Assembly: GCA_004322135.1 (NCBI GenBank)
Contig: SCSG01000008.1
Span: 248,001-312,000, forward strand
Length of the DNA stretch: 64,000 nucleotides
Reading direction: 5' to 3'
DNA from: Burkholderiaceae bacterium
GTDB lineage: Bacteria; Pseudomonadota; Gammaproteobacteria; Burkholderiales; Burkholderiaceae_B
Shown: in pieces, positions 55,345 to 64,000 of the stretch
How positions within the stretch are numbered: the first letter of the stretch is position 1
How the letters are laid out: every line of letters begins with the position of its first letter
Notes under the pieces: model-generated
Told to the model about the DNA's origin: nothing
What the model saw: the letters and a program-made list of their open reading frames with translations, nothing else
The model's database searches: none
Position numbers and translations under genes: made by a program

Positions 55345-55845
55345 TTGAACAAGATGAAGCCTGTTATTCTCGAAGGTCCAAGCGAGCCACTAGGCTACCT
55401 TTCCGAATTGGAGCTCGGGCATCAATACCGCATTGGCAAAACAATAATTTCCCTGAATAGTGCGCTGAGCTTTGCTAATGTCTTTGACCCATTTTCGTTT
55501 CACAACGACCCGGAAACCGCGAAGGGATCAATGTTCGGCGGGTTGATCGTCAGCGGCTTGCAATCGCTGTCTGTCGTGCACGCGCTTTCTGTTTTGGGAG
55601 GCTTTCTTGTCGAGGATCCGGTTATTTGCGGTGCTGGCATAGACGAGCTGCGCTTTGCCCAACCCATTCGACCCGACGAAGTACTAGATATATCAGCGGA
55701 AGTCATCGAACTGAAAACACCAAGGGTGGGGCGCGACTACGGCATAGCGCGTCTTAAATACTGGATTAAAAATCCAAAGGGCGAAACCGTGATGACGTTC
55801 ATTGACAACCATGTGCTAAAAGACAAACCCCATCCGCTGGGATGA
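55345..55845 (+). CDS. MaoC-family enoyl-CoA hydratase-like protein
   Basis: 166 residues from a TTG at 55345; an AGGAGG lies ahead of it and an ATG three codons later (55354) is the alternative start. Hotdog fold with the hydratase 2 motif: FDPFSFHNDPETAKGSMFGGLIVSG (split near 48-75), including Asp and His of the active site. It probably hydrates an enoyl-CoA in the PaaX-linked pathway. Confidence 0.85.
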   Translation: MNKMKPVILEGPSEPLGYLSELELGHQYRIGKTIISLNSALSFANVFDPFSFHNDPETAKGSMFGGLIVSGLQSLSVVHALSVLGGFLVEDPVICGAGIDELRFAQPIRPDEVLDISAEVIELKTPRVGRDYGIARLKYWIKNPKGETVMTFIDNHVLKDKPHPLG

Positions 55846-55870
55846 CACCTCATGGCCGCTTAACCTCTAC

Positions 55871-55888
55871 TTTTAACGACCGTTAAAA
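55871..55888. repeat. Small palindrome followed by eight G's
   Basis: TTTTAACG-AC-CGTTAAAA is a perfect inverted repeat; the next bases are AG and a G run of eight (55890-55897). It sits just before the truncated flavin gene, so it may mark the deletion point or be a relic operator. Confidence 0.4.
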
Positions 55889-55903
55889 AGGGGGGGGATT
55901 ACC

Positions 55904-56344
55904 GCAGCACGCGAAGTTTGGCCAGAAAAATTTCCTCTGACTGTACGGTTTGGTGTCCTCGAGTATGACGGACGTGATGAGCAAACGCTGCTCGAATCGA
56001 TAAGCCTGGTGCGCGACTTTAAAGTGGCCGGCATGGACATAACCAGTGTCAGTATCGGCTTTACAATTCCCGAAACGTCTATCCCTTGGGGGCCGGCTTT
56101 CTTGGGATCAATTGCTGAACGCGTTCGCCGCGAAGCAGATGTACCAGTATCTTCCGCATGGGGATTTGGCACACCGGAAATTGCCGAGCGCGTCGTCAAA
56201 GAGGAACAGCTTGATGTTGTTATGGTGGGAAGAAGCCATCTGGCGAATCCCCATTGGGCTTATTTCGCAGCCAAGGAGCTCGACGTAGAGCGCGCATCAT
56301 GGACGCTACCAGCGCCATACGCCCATTGGCTTGAGCGTTACTAA
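55904..56344 (+). pseudogene. Old Yellow Enzyme family, C-terminal fragment
   Basis: The text from about 55904 (REVWPEKFPLTVRFGVLEYD) to 56344 (VVMVGRSHLANPHWAYFAAKEL) is the C-terminal third of an NADH:flavin oxidoreductase, including the late FMN-phosphate region (WGFGTPE, VMVGR). The first 200 residues, with the FMN and catalytic residues, are absent, and no start signal precedes it. Expression would give a 112-residue piece from 56009. It likely belonged to the ring-reduction part of this pathway. Confidence 0.75.
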
Positions 56345-56348
56345 ATGG

Positions 56349-56375
56349 AAAAGGCGAACTGAAGTTCGCCTTTTT
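56349..56375. terminator. Bidirectional terminator
   Basis: AAAAGGCGAAC (56349-56359), loop TGAA, GTTCGCCTTTT (56364-56374), then T. The stem has A-tails and T-tails on both sides, fitting use by both convergent genes. Confidence 0.9.
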
Positions 56376-56378
56376 CGG

Positions 56379-56825
56379 TCAATCGGGAATCTCGGGCTCT
56401 ACCAGCTTTGCCAGTTGCATAAGCGACTCCTGCCAGCCCAGATAACACATCTCCGCAGGAATAACCTCGGGTATGCCCTCCTGCTCGATATTGAGTTCGA
56501 CCCCGCAGGAGACCTGCTTCAAAGTAATAGTGGTGTGCATCTGGCTAGGCAGGTTCGGGTCGTCGAACTGGTCCGAATAACGTATCTTTTTGAACGGTAC
56601 CAGCTCAAGATACTCGCCGGTGAACGAGTGGCTGTTGCCGCCGCCGAAGTTACGGAAGGACATTTTGTAAGTACCGCCAACTTTGGCTTCCATGTGGTGA
56701 ACCTGGCAAGTAAACCCATAGGGCGGAAGCCACTTCGCCATTGCATCGGGTTCGAGGAAAGCGCGGTAGACACGCTCGGCAGGTGCGCGCAAGACGCGGT
56801 GAAAATGGACGGTTCCGGTAGTCAT
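56379..56825 (-). CDS. AHSA1/SRPBCC-domain protein
   Basis: 148 residues from MTTGTVHFHRV at 56825; the frame opens at 56921 but the first 32 residues lack a site. Domain text: RVLRAPAERVYRAFLEPDAMAKWLPPYG and LGWQESLMQLAKLVE (the Bet v1-like fold that binds hydrophobic ligands). No catalytic residues are known. The gap 56826-57171 is AT-rich and has no gene. Confidence 0.85.
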   Translation of the reverse strand: MTTGTVHFHRVLRAPAERVYRAFLEPDAMAKWLPPYGFTCQVHHMEAKVGGTYKMSFRNFGGGNSHSFTGEYLELVPFKKIRYSDQFDDPNLPSQMHTTITLKQVSCGVELNIEQEGIPEVIPAEMCYLGWQESLMQLAKLVEPEIPD

Positions 56826-57171
56826 GATGTATTTGCCTTTCAGAAGAGAACCCACCATCTTTTTTACCACGTCATTCCAACCGAGAAAACACCCGCCGCA
56901 CGAGCGTCCGGCAGACCCCATACACTCCTGAGCCTTGGCTCTGCGCTTAGGGCATAGCCTCTTGCTCGATGCCCTAATTTTTCATTTAGATACATGTTGC
57001 CATTTCAAAACCGCATCCGGAAAAAGCGCAATAAATGAAACGAAAAACCAATAATTAAACGATGATAGCAACAAAATTATTCATCTTAAGCAAACTTAAG
57101 CACAAAATCAGGTTTGCACCTGCTAGCGATACCTCCTAATATCTGCGCACATAGTCATTGGAGTTGCCGTC

Positions 57172-58173
57172 ATGTCCGAAACCATAGCGCTTGAAATCAG
57201 CCGCAAAAAGCCCGCGTCCCTGGCCCGCTGGCCGGTTCAGGACATTATCGAACTGTACGAAACCCCTTTGCTGGACCTGCTGTATAAAGCGCAAACCGTA
57301 CACCGCCAGCACCACGAAGCCAATGCCGTCCAGCTTTCCAGCCTGCTCTCCATAAAAACCGGCGGCTGCCCGGAAGACTGCTCCTACTGCCCCCAGTCCT
57401 CGCGCTACGACACCGAAGTCGAAAAAGAGCGTCTGCTGGAACTAGAAGAGGTTTTGGCGGCCGCGCGCGAAGCCCAGGCCGGCGGCGCCCAGCGTTTTTG
57501 CATGGGGGCCGCCTGGCGCTCGCCCAAAGCACACCACATTGATGCAGTCGCCGAAATGGTGCGTGCGGTAAAAGCGATGGGGCTGGAAACCTGCGTCACG
57601 CTGGGCATGCTAAAGGATGGTCAGGCCGAACAACTCAAACAGGCGGGCCTGGATTACTACAACCACAACCTGGATTCGTCGCCCGAGTTCTACACCCGGA
57701 TCATCACCACTCGCACCTATCAGGATCGGCTTGATACGCTGGAGCGCGTACGCAATGCCGGCATCCACGTTTGCTGTGGCGGCATCGTCGGCATGGGGGA
57801 ATCACGCCGCGATCGCGCCGGCCTTGTCGCCCAATTGGCGAATATGGACCCCTACCCCGAATCGGTGCCCATCAACAATCTGGTCAAAGTGGGCGGCACG
57901 CCGTTGGCAGACACGCCCGACATCGATCCACTGGAGTTTGTCCGCACCATTGCCGTTGCGCGGATCACCATGCCCAAGGCGGTTGTACGCCTGTCGGCCG
58001 GACGCCAGGCCATGAGCGACAGCACACAGGCCCTGTGCTTCATGGCAGGTGCCGGCTCCATCTTTTACGGAGACAAGCTCCTCACCACCGGCAATCCCGA
58101 ATTTACAGCCGACCAGGCGCTGTTCGAACGGCTGGGCCTGCACCCCATAAGCGGCCCGTCCTGGCACGCCTGA
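57172..58173 (+). CDS. bioB: Biotin synthase
   Basis: 333 residues. Radical SAM cluster [11 protein letters not shown] (C-x3-C-x2-C, about 63-70), [10 protein letters not shown], and the [2Fe-2S] residues in [19 protein letters not shown] and RLSAGR. Inserts sulfur into dethiobiotin. Alone, not next to other bio genes in the window. Confidence 0.97.
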   Translation: MSETIALEISRKKPASLARWPVQDIIELYETPLLDLLYKAQTVHRQHHEANAVQLSSLLSIKTGGCPEDCSYCPQSSRYDTEVEKERLLELEEVLAAAREAQAGGAQRFCMGAAWRSPKAHHIDAVAEMVRAVKAMGLETCVTLGMLKDGQAEQLKQAGLDYYNHNLDSSPEFYTRIITTRTYQDRLDTLERVRNAGIHVCCGGIVGMGESRRDRAGLVAQLANMDPYPESVPINNLVKVGGTPLADTPDIDPLEFVRTIAVARITMPKAVVRLSAGRQAMSDSTQALCFMAGAGSIFYGDKLLTTGNPEFTADQALFERLGLHPISGPSWHA

Positions 58174-58197
58174 AAGCACAAGGCCCGCGCCCGACTG

Positions 58198-58701
58198 CTA
58201 TAGCTGGCCCAGCAACGTACCGGCATCACTCACAACCAGGCCAGCGTCTTTTTCAGCGTTAAGCTGTCTGACGACACCATCCTTGATCAAGGCCGAATAG
58301 CGCCGCGAACGAATGCCCAGGCCACGCGCGTTAAGGTCAAGCTCCAGGCCCAGCGCCTTGGTCCACTGCGCGCTGCCGTCGGCCATCATGCGCACACGCC
58401 CGTCGACTTTCCGGTCGCGACCCCACGCCCCCATGACAAACGGATCGTTCACAGCCACGCACCAGATTTCATCGACACCCTTGGCCTTGAACTTGTCGGC
58501 CAGTTCAAGAAAGCCCGGCAGATGCTTCTCGGAGCAGGTCGGAGTGAAGGCGCCAGGCACGGCAAACAACGCAATGGTTTTCCCTTTGACAAGGTCACTG
58601 ACCTGAAACGAGTTGGGCCCAAGCGTGCAACCTTCAGTCTCGACTTCGATGTATTCGGCCAGGGTGCCTTCGGGCACCTTATCGCCAACTTTGATAGACA
58701 T
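58198..58701 (-). CDS. Peroxiredoxin, Prx5/AhpE-like 1-Cys or atypical 2-Cys
   Basis: 167 residues. The peroxidatic cysteine is in PGAFTPTCSEKHLPGF (about 47-62). Prx5-type sequence through the GRDRKVDGRVRMMADG region. Convergent with bioB. The 336-base gap to 59038 holds only a weak stem (CCCAATTGGG) near 58760. Confidence 0.92.
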   Translation of the reverse strand: MSIKVGDKVPEGTLAEYIEVETEGCTLGPNSFQVSDLVKGKTIALFAVPGAFTPTCSEKHLPGFLELADKFKAKGVDEIWCVAVNDPFVMGAWGRDRKVDGRVRMMADGSAQWTKALGLELDLNARGLGIRSRRYSALIKDGVVRQLNAEKDAGLVVSDAGTLLGQL

Positions 58702-59037
58702 GGTTTTACTCCGTTATATGAACAAGCGATTAGCTAATTATTAAACCAGCAAAAAACCCCCAATTGGGTCCAACATTTTTAACACAATAGCAAGCACGAA
58801 AAACAACCGCATACTCCGATACACTTTCATACCTCGCCTTCATGCTTCTGTAAAACTTGCCCCTCAGAATAACCCCTGACTTCACGCGCACATAAAGCGC
58901 ACGGAGTCCAGGGCCCACGCAGAGCCTAATCTGGATACTGCGTATCGGGCGTCCGAACATCCCATCGCGTCTACCGCATCCCGGCCACAAAACTGTCGGT
59001 GCATGGCAGCGATGCTTTCTTCAATACGGAGATCGCC

Positions 59038-59430
59038 GTGATACTACCTAAACTATCTGCCGCAATTTTGTCGATGAGCTTTTTCGGCACTGCCTACGCG
59101 GGTGTCGACCTCAACCGCGACACCAGTCTGGATCAGTGGGTCGTGATTTCAGGCGCCACCAACGGTGCCGCCGACGTCCTGGGTGCCAGCCGGGAGGATA
59201 TTGACGAGCACCGCAATACCGCTCTTGGCCACCTGATGCGCTACGCGCGCGAGCATGGCCTTCAGGTCCGCGAGTTTGACCAGTTGTTCGAACGCGGCCA
59301 AATGGAAGGGCGCAAACTGGTTCAGACGCATCACGGTCTGGTTGTCGCCACCCGCGATGAATTCATCAACGGCTTCAGGTACGACAAAAGCATTGACTAC
59401 CAGCACATCGAAAAGGTGCTGAATACCTAA
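59038..59430 (+). CDS. Secreted hypothetical protein
   Basis: 130 residues from a GTG at 59038 that has GGAG six bases upstream; a frame opens at 58999. A signal peptide (LPKLSAAILSMSFFGTAYAG) precedes a short domain (LDQWVVISGATNGAADVLGA, ALGHLMRYAREHGLQVREFDQLFERGQMEG). No family known to me. It lies 237 bases before moaC. Confidence 0.55.
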   Translation: MILPKLSAAILSMSFFGTAYAGVDLNRDTSLDQWVVISGATNGAADVLGASREDIDEHRNTALGHLMRYAREHGLQVREFDQLFERGQMEGRKLVQTHHGLVVATRDEFINGFRYDKSIDYQHIEKVLNT

Positions 59431-59667
59431 GAATACTAGCCTCGTGGCGCGCGGTACAGCACCAGCGGCGTGCAGGGCATCTTGCCGCGGCGGCGGGGCT
59501 GATGGCAGCACACGTTGCACTTGATGCGCAGTCGCCAGCGCAAGGCGATTGGCGCTCCAGGCCAGCGGCATTGTCGCCGGCCTGGCCTGGATCGCGTATA
59601 GTATGGAAATGAATCGCGTGCGCTTTGCATGGTGCGTGGCGCGCGCAGTCACCTTTCCGACACTACC

Positions 59668-60168
59668 ATGAGCCACATTCCTGCTACGGCCGAACCTACC
59701 CTTAGCCATCTGGACGAATCCGGTCAAATACGCATGGTCGACGTCAGCAACAAGGCATCCACCCTGCGCAGCGCCGTCGCGCGAGGCAAAGTACGCATGA
59801 GTTCCCAGGCCTACAAGCTGCTGTCCGCCCACGAAAACGGCAAGGGTGAGGTACTGAATACCGCACGCGTGGCCGGTGTTCTTGCGGCCAAGCGCTGCGC
59901 CGAGCTCATTCCCCTGTGTCACAGCCTGCCGCTAAGCTTCGCGGGCGTCGAATTTTCTCTTGATGATGCCACACACACCATAACCATCAAGGCCACCTGC
60001 CGCACCGACTACAAGACCGGCGTCGAAATGGAAGCCATGACCGCCTGCAGTGTGGCGGCGCTGACCATTTACGACATGTGCAAGGCTGCCGACAAGGGCA
60101 TCATCATCGAAGACATCAGGCTCAGCGAAAAATCCGGAGGCAAAAGCGGTGAGTGGCACAGCAATTAA
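59668..60168 (+). CDS. moaC: Cyclic pyranopterin monophosphate synthase
   Basis: 166 residues from MSHIPATAEP; the frame opens earlier at 59629 without a site. Family text: GQIRMVDVSNKA, KRCAELIPLCHSLPL (conserved His and Cys), CRTDYKTGVEMEAMTACSVAALTIYDMCKA. Makes cPMP for molybdenum cofactor. First of a five-gene run. Confidence 0.96.
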   Translation: MSHIPATAEPTLSHLDESGQIRMVDVSNKASTLRSAVARGKVRMSSQAYKLLSAHENGKGEVLNTARVAGVLAAKRCAELIPLCHSLPLSFAGVEFSLDDATHTITIKATCRTDYKTGVEMEAMTACSVAALTIYDMCKAADKGIIIEDIRLSEKSGGKSGEWHSN

Positions 60169-60400
60169 CGTCCTCTACTTCGCCCAGGTGGCGGAGCTGG
60201 TGGGCACCCGACAAGAATCCTGGCCAGTCACGGGTCCGCTAAGCGGGTCTGAATGGCTGGAACAGCTGGCTGCACGCTATCCGCAGCTGGAACCCGTAAA
60301 GCGTCTCAAGCTGGCAATCAATCAATACCACGTCGGCCCCGAAACACTTATCCACCCGGATGACGAAGTCGCCGTTTTCGAGCCCGTTACAGGGGGCTAA
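60149..60400 (+). CDS. moaD: Molybdopterin synthase sulfur carrier
   Basis: 83 residues, ubiquitin-like fold, ending in the essential Gly-Gly (FEPVTGG) that becomes thiocarboxylate. GTG start overlapping moaC by 20 bases. Confidence 0.96.
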   Translation: MSGTAINVLYFAQVAELVGTRQESWPVTGPLSGSEWLEQLAARYPQLEPVKRLKLAINQYHVGPETLIHPDDEVAVFEPVTGG

Positions 60401-60402
60401 TC

Positions 60403-60933
60403 ATGGTTATCGTGCAAGAAGCCGATTTCGACACGGCAACATTGGTCGCACAACTGCGTGAGCGCGCAGCCGGCAAAGCTGGCGCCGTCGTTACCTTTAC
60501 AGGATACGTGCGCGACTACGCCGAGGGTCAGGCCACCGACACACTGTTCCTTGAACACTACCCCGGCATGTGCGAACGTGAAATCCAGACCATCTGCGAC
60601 ACGGCGCAAAGCCGCTGGGGCACGCTGGAACCCATCGTGGTCCACCGAGTCGGCCGGCTGCGGCATAAAGACCAAATCGTCTTTGTGGGAGTGGGCTGCG
60701 CCCATCGCGGCAATGCTTTCAATGCCTGCGAATTCATCATCGACGCACTCAAGACCCGCGCACCTTTCTGGAAGCGTGAAACCCTGACAAGTGGCAATGA
60801 GTTCTGGGTTCAGCAGCACGAGGCCGACGTGACCAAAACCGAACTCTGGAACACTGCGTCTCAGGAGCCGGACAAAAGCATGCGGAAAGCCAGTCCTTCG
60901 GAACCCCCCCTTCAGGAAGCCAGCCGTGAGTAA
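60403..60933 (+). CDS. moaE: Molybdopterin synthase catalytic subunit
   Basis: 176 residues. GAVVTFTGYVRDYAEG and LEHYPGMCEREI are typical; the active-site lysines lie in the RHKDQIVFVG and KTRAPFWKRET regions. Starts two bases after moaD. Confidence 0.95.
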   Translation: MVIVQEADFDTATLVAQLRERAAGKAGAVVTFTGYVRDYAEGQATDTLFLEHYPGMCEREIQTICDTAQSRWGTLEPIVVHRVGRLRHKDQIVFVGVGCAHRGNAFNACEFIIDALKTRAPFWKRETLTSGNEFWVQQHEADVTKTELWNTASQEPDKSMRKASPSEPPLQEASRE

Positions 60934-61450
60934 AGTGGACCCAAGCAAACCCAATACCGCACTGAACTGCGCCATTCTGACCATCTCCGACACGCGCACG
61001 GCCGAGAACGACACGTCGGGCGACTACCTTGCCGAAAGCGTGCGTGCAGCCGGCCACCATTGCGTGCAGCGCGGCATCAGTTCGGGCAACATCTACCAAA
61101 TCCGCAAAATCCTCAGTGACTGGATCGTCGACGACACCATCCAGATTATCCTGACCAACGGCGGCACTGGCTTCGCGTACGGCAAGGGCACAGCTGCCGC
61201 CATCCTGCCTTTGCTGGACACCACAGTTTCCGGATTCGGCGAGCTCTTTCGCCATCTTTCCTGGCTGGAAATCGGGTCATCCACGCTGCAGTCGGACGCC
61301 TTCGCTGGTGTAGCGAACAACACTCTGGTTTTCTGCATGCCTGGGTCAACCAATGCCTGCAAGACAGCGTGGGAAAAAATCATCGTAGAGCAGCTGGACA
61401 GCTCGCACCGCCCCTGCAATTTCGCCACGCACTATGCCAGTCAGGCATAA
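60926..61450 (+). CDS. moaB: Molybdenum cofactor biosynthesis protein B
   Basis: 174 residues. Adenylyltransferase fold with ILTISDTRTAENDTSGDYL and LTNGGTGFAYGKGTAAA (the GGTG motif). GTG start overlapping moaE by 8 bases. MogA is the alternative name for this fold. Confidence 0.92.
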   Translation: MSKVDPSKPNTALNCAILTISDTRTAENDTSGDYLAESVRAAGHHCVQRGISSGNIYQIRKILSDWIVDDTIQIILTNGGTGFAYGKGTAAAILPLLDTTVSGFGELFRHLSWLEIGSSTLQSDAFAGVANNTLVFCMPGSTNACKTAWEKIIVEQLDSSHRPCNFATHYASQA

Positions 61451-61529
61451 TGCGCCCGCCACGCCTTGCCGCACATGGCATGCAAGGTGGCCCTGACCAT
61501 CACTTTCAACCTTTTACGACGTATCCCCC

Positions 61530-62741
61530 ATGGATCTGCTTGATTTCGACGTTGCCCAATCCCGTCTCGCCTTGGCTGGCAAACCGCTGCAAAACATCGA
61601 GACACTTTCGCTGCGCGAGGCGCGCGGACGCATCCTGGCCGAAGCGGTTACCGCAACACTCAATCTGCCGCCCGCCGACAACAGCGCCATGGATGGCTAC
61701 GCCATTCGCTTCGCCGACTACCAGGCCGGGGTCGCCCTTCCTGTACAGCAGCGCTGCTTTGCGGGACAAACCCCCGACCCACTGCAACCCGGCAAGGCCA
61801 CACGCCTTTTCACGGGCAGCCTGCTTCCGGCGGGAGCCGACACAATCATCATGCAGGAAGTCTGTGTAGAAGCCGACGACAAGGTAACCATACAAAAGGC
61901 GCCGCAGCTCGGTGCGCAGGTGCGCAGACGGGGTGAAGACATCAAACAGGGCAGCCATATATTGACGGCGGGCACCGTAATCGAAGGCGCCCACATTACA
62001 CTGCTGGCCTCGCAAGGCCTTGCTCAGGTCAAGGTCTACGCAAGACCCAAAATCGGCATACTCAGTAACGGCGACGAACTTGCCGAGCCGGGACAGCCCC
62101 TGCGCGCAGCGCAAGTCTACAACTCCAACGGCGTCATGCTGGCAGCCATGGTTGAAAAACTGGGTGCACAGGTCGTACATGTGCTCCACGCCGTCGACAC
62201 TCACAATTCCCTGCACCGCGCCTTTACGCAGCTTCTCAACGACTGCGACCTGGTTCTGACGGTGGGTGGGGCTTCGGTTGGGGAAAAGGATCTGGTCAAG
62301 GGGACGATAGAGCAAATGGGCGGCACCGTCGACCTTTGGCGCGTACGCATGAAACCGGGCAAACCGGTGGCGCTGGCCAGCGCATTGTCAAAGCCAGTCG
62401 TATGTCTGCCCGGCAACCCCGTCTCGGCCTATGTGGTGTTCACCGTGCTGGTGTCGCCGCTGATACGCGCCATGCAGGGGCGCACGCGCACTGTACCCGG
62501 GATCAGCTACGGCAAACTTGAAGGCAAGACCGTCTTCCACGAAAGCCGCGACGAATTCCTGCGTGTACAGGCGCACCACCACGCCGACGGCACAACCAGC
62601 CTTGCCCCCTACGCCCAGCAAGGCTCGGGCATAACCAGCTCACTGCCCTGGGCAACGGGCCTGGCGCGCATTCCGGCCAACACGTCGCTAAGCGCCGGAG
62701 ATCTTGTTGCCTATTACGACTTCGCCCACTGGCAGGTGTGA
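61530..62741 (+). CDS. moeA: Molybdopterin molybdotransferase
   Basis: 403 residues, normal. Domain text: LPPADNSAMDGYAIRF (about 48-63), TGSLLPAGADTIIMQE, LSNGDELAEPGQPL and GGASVGEKDLVK, KPVVCLPGNPVSAYVVF. Inserts molybdate into adenylated molybdopterin. Ends the moa/moe run. Confidence 0.96.
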   Translation: MDLLDFDVAQSRLALAGKPLQNIETLSLREARGRILAEAVTATLNLPPADNSAMDGYAIRFADYQAGVALPVQQRCFAGQTPDPLQPGKATRLFTGSLLPAGADTIIMQEVCVEADDKVTIQKAPQLGAQVRRRGEDIKQGSHILTAGTVIEGAHITLLASQGLAQVKVYARPKIGILSNGDELAEPGQPLRAAQVYNSNGVMLAAMVEKLGAQVVHVLHAVDTHNSLHRAFTQLLNDCDLVLTVGGASVGEKDLVKGTIEQMGGTVDLWRVRMKPGKPVALASALSKPVVCLPGNPVSAYVVFTVLVSPLIRAMQGRTRTVPGISYGKLEGKTVFHESRDEFLRVQAHHHADGTTSLAPYAQQGSGITSSLPWATGLARIPANTSLSAGDLVAYYDFAHWQV

Positions 62742-62759
62742 CCCCGTGGCGGCGCCAGC

Positions 62760-63383
62760 CTAAACCACTCCGTCCGGACCAATACACTGCTCGGCACGAA
62801 CAAGATCGGCCGGCCCATTGATATTGAGAAAGCTGATCTCATCCACGGGAAAATCCACCCGTACCGCGCGGTTCAACGACTGCCAGATTTGAACCTTGCG
62901 TTCGCCCCGCAGCAGGTAATCACGCAGGCTGGTCAATGTGCTGCGATGAACCAGCATGCAAAGCGGATGCGCCTGCGCGCTGAACGCATAGGCTATTGGG
63001 GAGTCTGCCGCCTCGGCCTGCGCGGCCAGGCGCTCCAGCAAATCAACGGGGAGGACCGGCACATCCACTGGTAGCGACAGCACCCACGACGTTTGCACCC
63101 GGGCCAACACACTGGCCAGCCCCGCCAGCGGCCCCACGTCCGTGCCCAGGCCCGGATCGTCGACGACTACCTGGCCAAAGCGCGCGTAAACCTCGGTACA
63201 ACGATTGGCACTCACGTATATGGTGTCGACCCTGGGGTCAAGATACTGCTGCGACCATGCCACCAAAGGTCGGCCATGCAAGACGAGCAAGCCCTTCTCG
63301 ACGGACTCGTGCCCAGCGCGTTGCATGCGGCGCGCCTGGCCGCCGGACAGCACCACACCACTGAGGGAGTTGCGAGCTATCAT
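62760..63383 (-). CDS. mobA: Molybdenum cofactor guanylyltransferase
   Basis: 207 residues. LSGGQARRMQ (GTP-binding loop), KGLLVLHGRPLVAWS, VDVPVLPVDLLERL and ISFLNINGPADL. Adds GMP to molybdenum cofactor (MGD), or CMP-like relatives. The moeA stop is 19 bases from its stop: convergent. Downstream of moaA in one minus-strand run. Confidence 0.94.
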   Translation of the reverse strand: MIARNSLSGVVLSGGQARRMQRAGHESVEKGLLVLHGRPLVAWSQQYLDPRVDTIYVSANRCTEVYARFGQVVVDDPGLGTDVGPLAGLASVLARVQTSWVLSLPVDVPVLPVDLLERLAAQAEAADSPIAYAFSAQAHPLCMLVHRSTLTSLRDYLLRGERKVQIWQSLNRAVRVDFPVDEISFLNINGPADLVRAEQCIGPDGVV

Positions 63384-63398
63384 CCAGCACCCCGGAAA

Positions 63399-64000
63399 TT
63401 ACCCGCCGATATAACTCATTTCAACCTTGTGCAACGGCTTGGTATTGTGGCCGCGCAACTCGGAATAATGATCGTCCCGGCCCATCCACACTGACGCCAT
63501 GCGTGCTGCCAGTTGTTCATCATCCACGTTTTCGGCGCGCATCAAAGCTCGCAGATCGTAACCATGATCGGCAAACAGGCACAAGAAAAGCTTGCCGTCG
63601 GGCGAAAGCCGCGCGCGTGTGCAGTCTCCGCAAAAAGGCTGGGACACGCTGGTAATGACGCCGATCTCGCCAGCCCCGTCGACATAACGCCAGCGCGAGG
63701 CAACTTCACCGCGATAACCTGCTTTTACAGGTTCAACTGGAAAGCGCTGGCCAATGGCCTGCAGGACCTCTGCGCCGGTCACAACTTCCGCAAGATTCCA
63801 GCCGTTCGTGGACCCCACGTCCATGAACTCGATGAATCGCAGAATATGACCGCTATGACGAAAGTGCTCCGCCATCGGAACAACCTGCGCATCATTCATG
63901 CCTTTGCGCACCACCATGTTTATCTTGACCGGCAAACCCACGCGTGCAGACGCGTCAATGCCTTCGAGCACCGTTGCCACAGTGACTTTGCTGTCGCTCA
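63399..64000 (-). CDS. moaA: GTP 3',8-cyclase, C-terminal part, cut by window edge
   Basis: The frame is open to base 64000, so the radical-SAM N-terminal half is outside. Visible: KINMVVRKGMNDAQVVPM, FIEFMDVGSTNGW, the C-terminal cluster CGDCTRARLSPDGKLFLCLF (split), and the C-terminal Gly-Gly of moaA. The mobA start is 15 bases after its stop. Confidence 0.95.
   Translation of the reverse strand, partial: SDSKVTVATVLEGIDASARVGLPVKINMVVRKGMNDAQVVPMAEHFRHSGHILRFIEFMDVGSTNGWNLAEVVTGAEVLQAIGQRFPVEPVKAGYRGEVASRWRYVDGAGEIGVITSVSQPFCGDCTRARLSPDGKLFLCLFADHGYDLRALMRAENVDDEQLAARMASVWMGRDDHYSELRGHNTKPLHKVEMSYIGG

Noticed and set aside
58750-58775. Minus-strand terminator with CCCAATTGGG and T-run
   Set aside because: The stem is only three to five pairs with no loop, and no minus-strand gene ends there.
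59431-59667. Molybdenum cofactor riboswitch before moaC
   Set aside because: I could not trace the conserved multi-stem pattern in this leader.

Overview
The window looks like chromosome of a betaproteobacterium (order Burkholderiales, probably Alcaligenaceae: Bordetella, Achromobacter or Pusillimonas relatives). This rests on protein style, high-GC codon use and the abundance of catabolic clusters with TRAP and Liv-type transporters; it is an inference, since no rRNA or species marker is present.

Layout. 1-4.3 kb: the end of corC, lnt and a convergent PAS/GGDEF/EAL protein. 4.6-5.1 kb: a tRNA-Ala/Glu/Asp array. 5.1-14.7 kb: an accessory-looking block next to the tRNAs, with a VapBC-type toxin-antitoxin pair, a copper/thiol-redox cluster on the minus strand (small membrane proteins, an odd multicopper oxidase, an internally deleted DsbD, a DsbD N-domain protein, a DUF411 protein), then a hydrolase-OsmC fusion, a quinone oxidoreductase and a 5'-truncated marR. 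14.9-18.5 kb: acs, a small companion gene and a MetE-like protein. 18.6-29.5 kb: a molybdenum hydroxylase (IorAB type), a DctPQM TRAP transporter, a LysR regulator, an MBL-fold hydrolase, an alcohol dehydrogenase and fumarylacetoacetase. A nearly identical 21-bp element lies before both dctP and lysR.

29.6-36.2 kb holds the most interesting system: a minus-strand set coding for a phthalate-dioxygenase-type Rieske oxygenase, a glutamine-synthetase-like ligase, an adrenodoxin-type ferredoxin, a periplasmic binding protein and a class I glutamine amidotransferase-like protein, with a divergent GntR regulator. The logic resembles aniline dioxygenase systems (gamma-glutamylation of an amine, oxidation, removal of glutamyl) but with a different oxygenase class. 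36.3-42.4 kb: a frameshifted binding protein, a MarR regulator with a perfect palindrome, an amidohydrolase, an SDR, an acyl-CoA dehydrogenase and a thioesterase.

42.4-43.3 kb holds toxin-antitoxin debris (parD-like and yhaV-like remnants). 43.3-56.3 kb is a second catabolic island: PaaX-type regulator, an alpha/beta-hydrolase-fold protein without its serine nucleophile, enoyl-CoA hydratase, thiolase, flavin hydroxylase, acyl-CoA ligase, a complete Liv ABC transporter, MaoC dehydratase and a truncated Old Yellow Enzyme. This set suggests CoA-dependent breakdown of an aromatic or cyclic acid; the substrate cannot be told from sequence. 56.4-64 kb is housekeeping: AHSA1 protein, bioB, a peroxiredoxin, then molybdenum cofactor genes moaC-moaD-moaE-moaB-moeA with mobA and moaA on the other strand. 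These would supply cofactor to the molybdenum hydroxylase.
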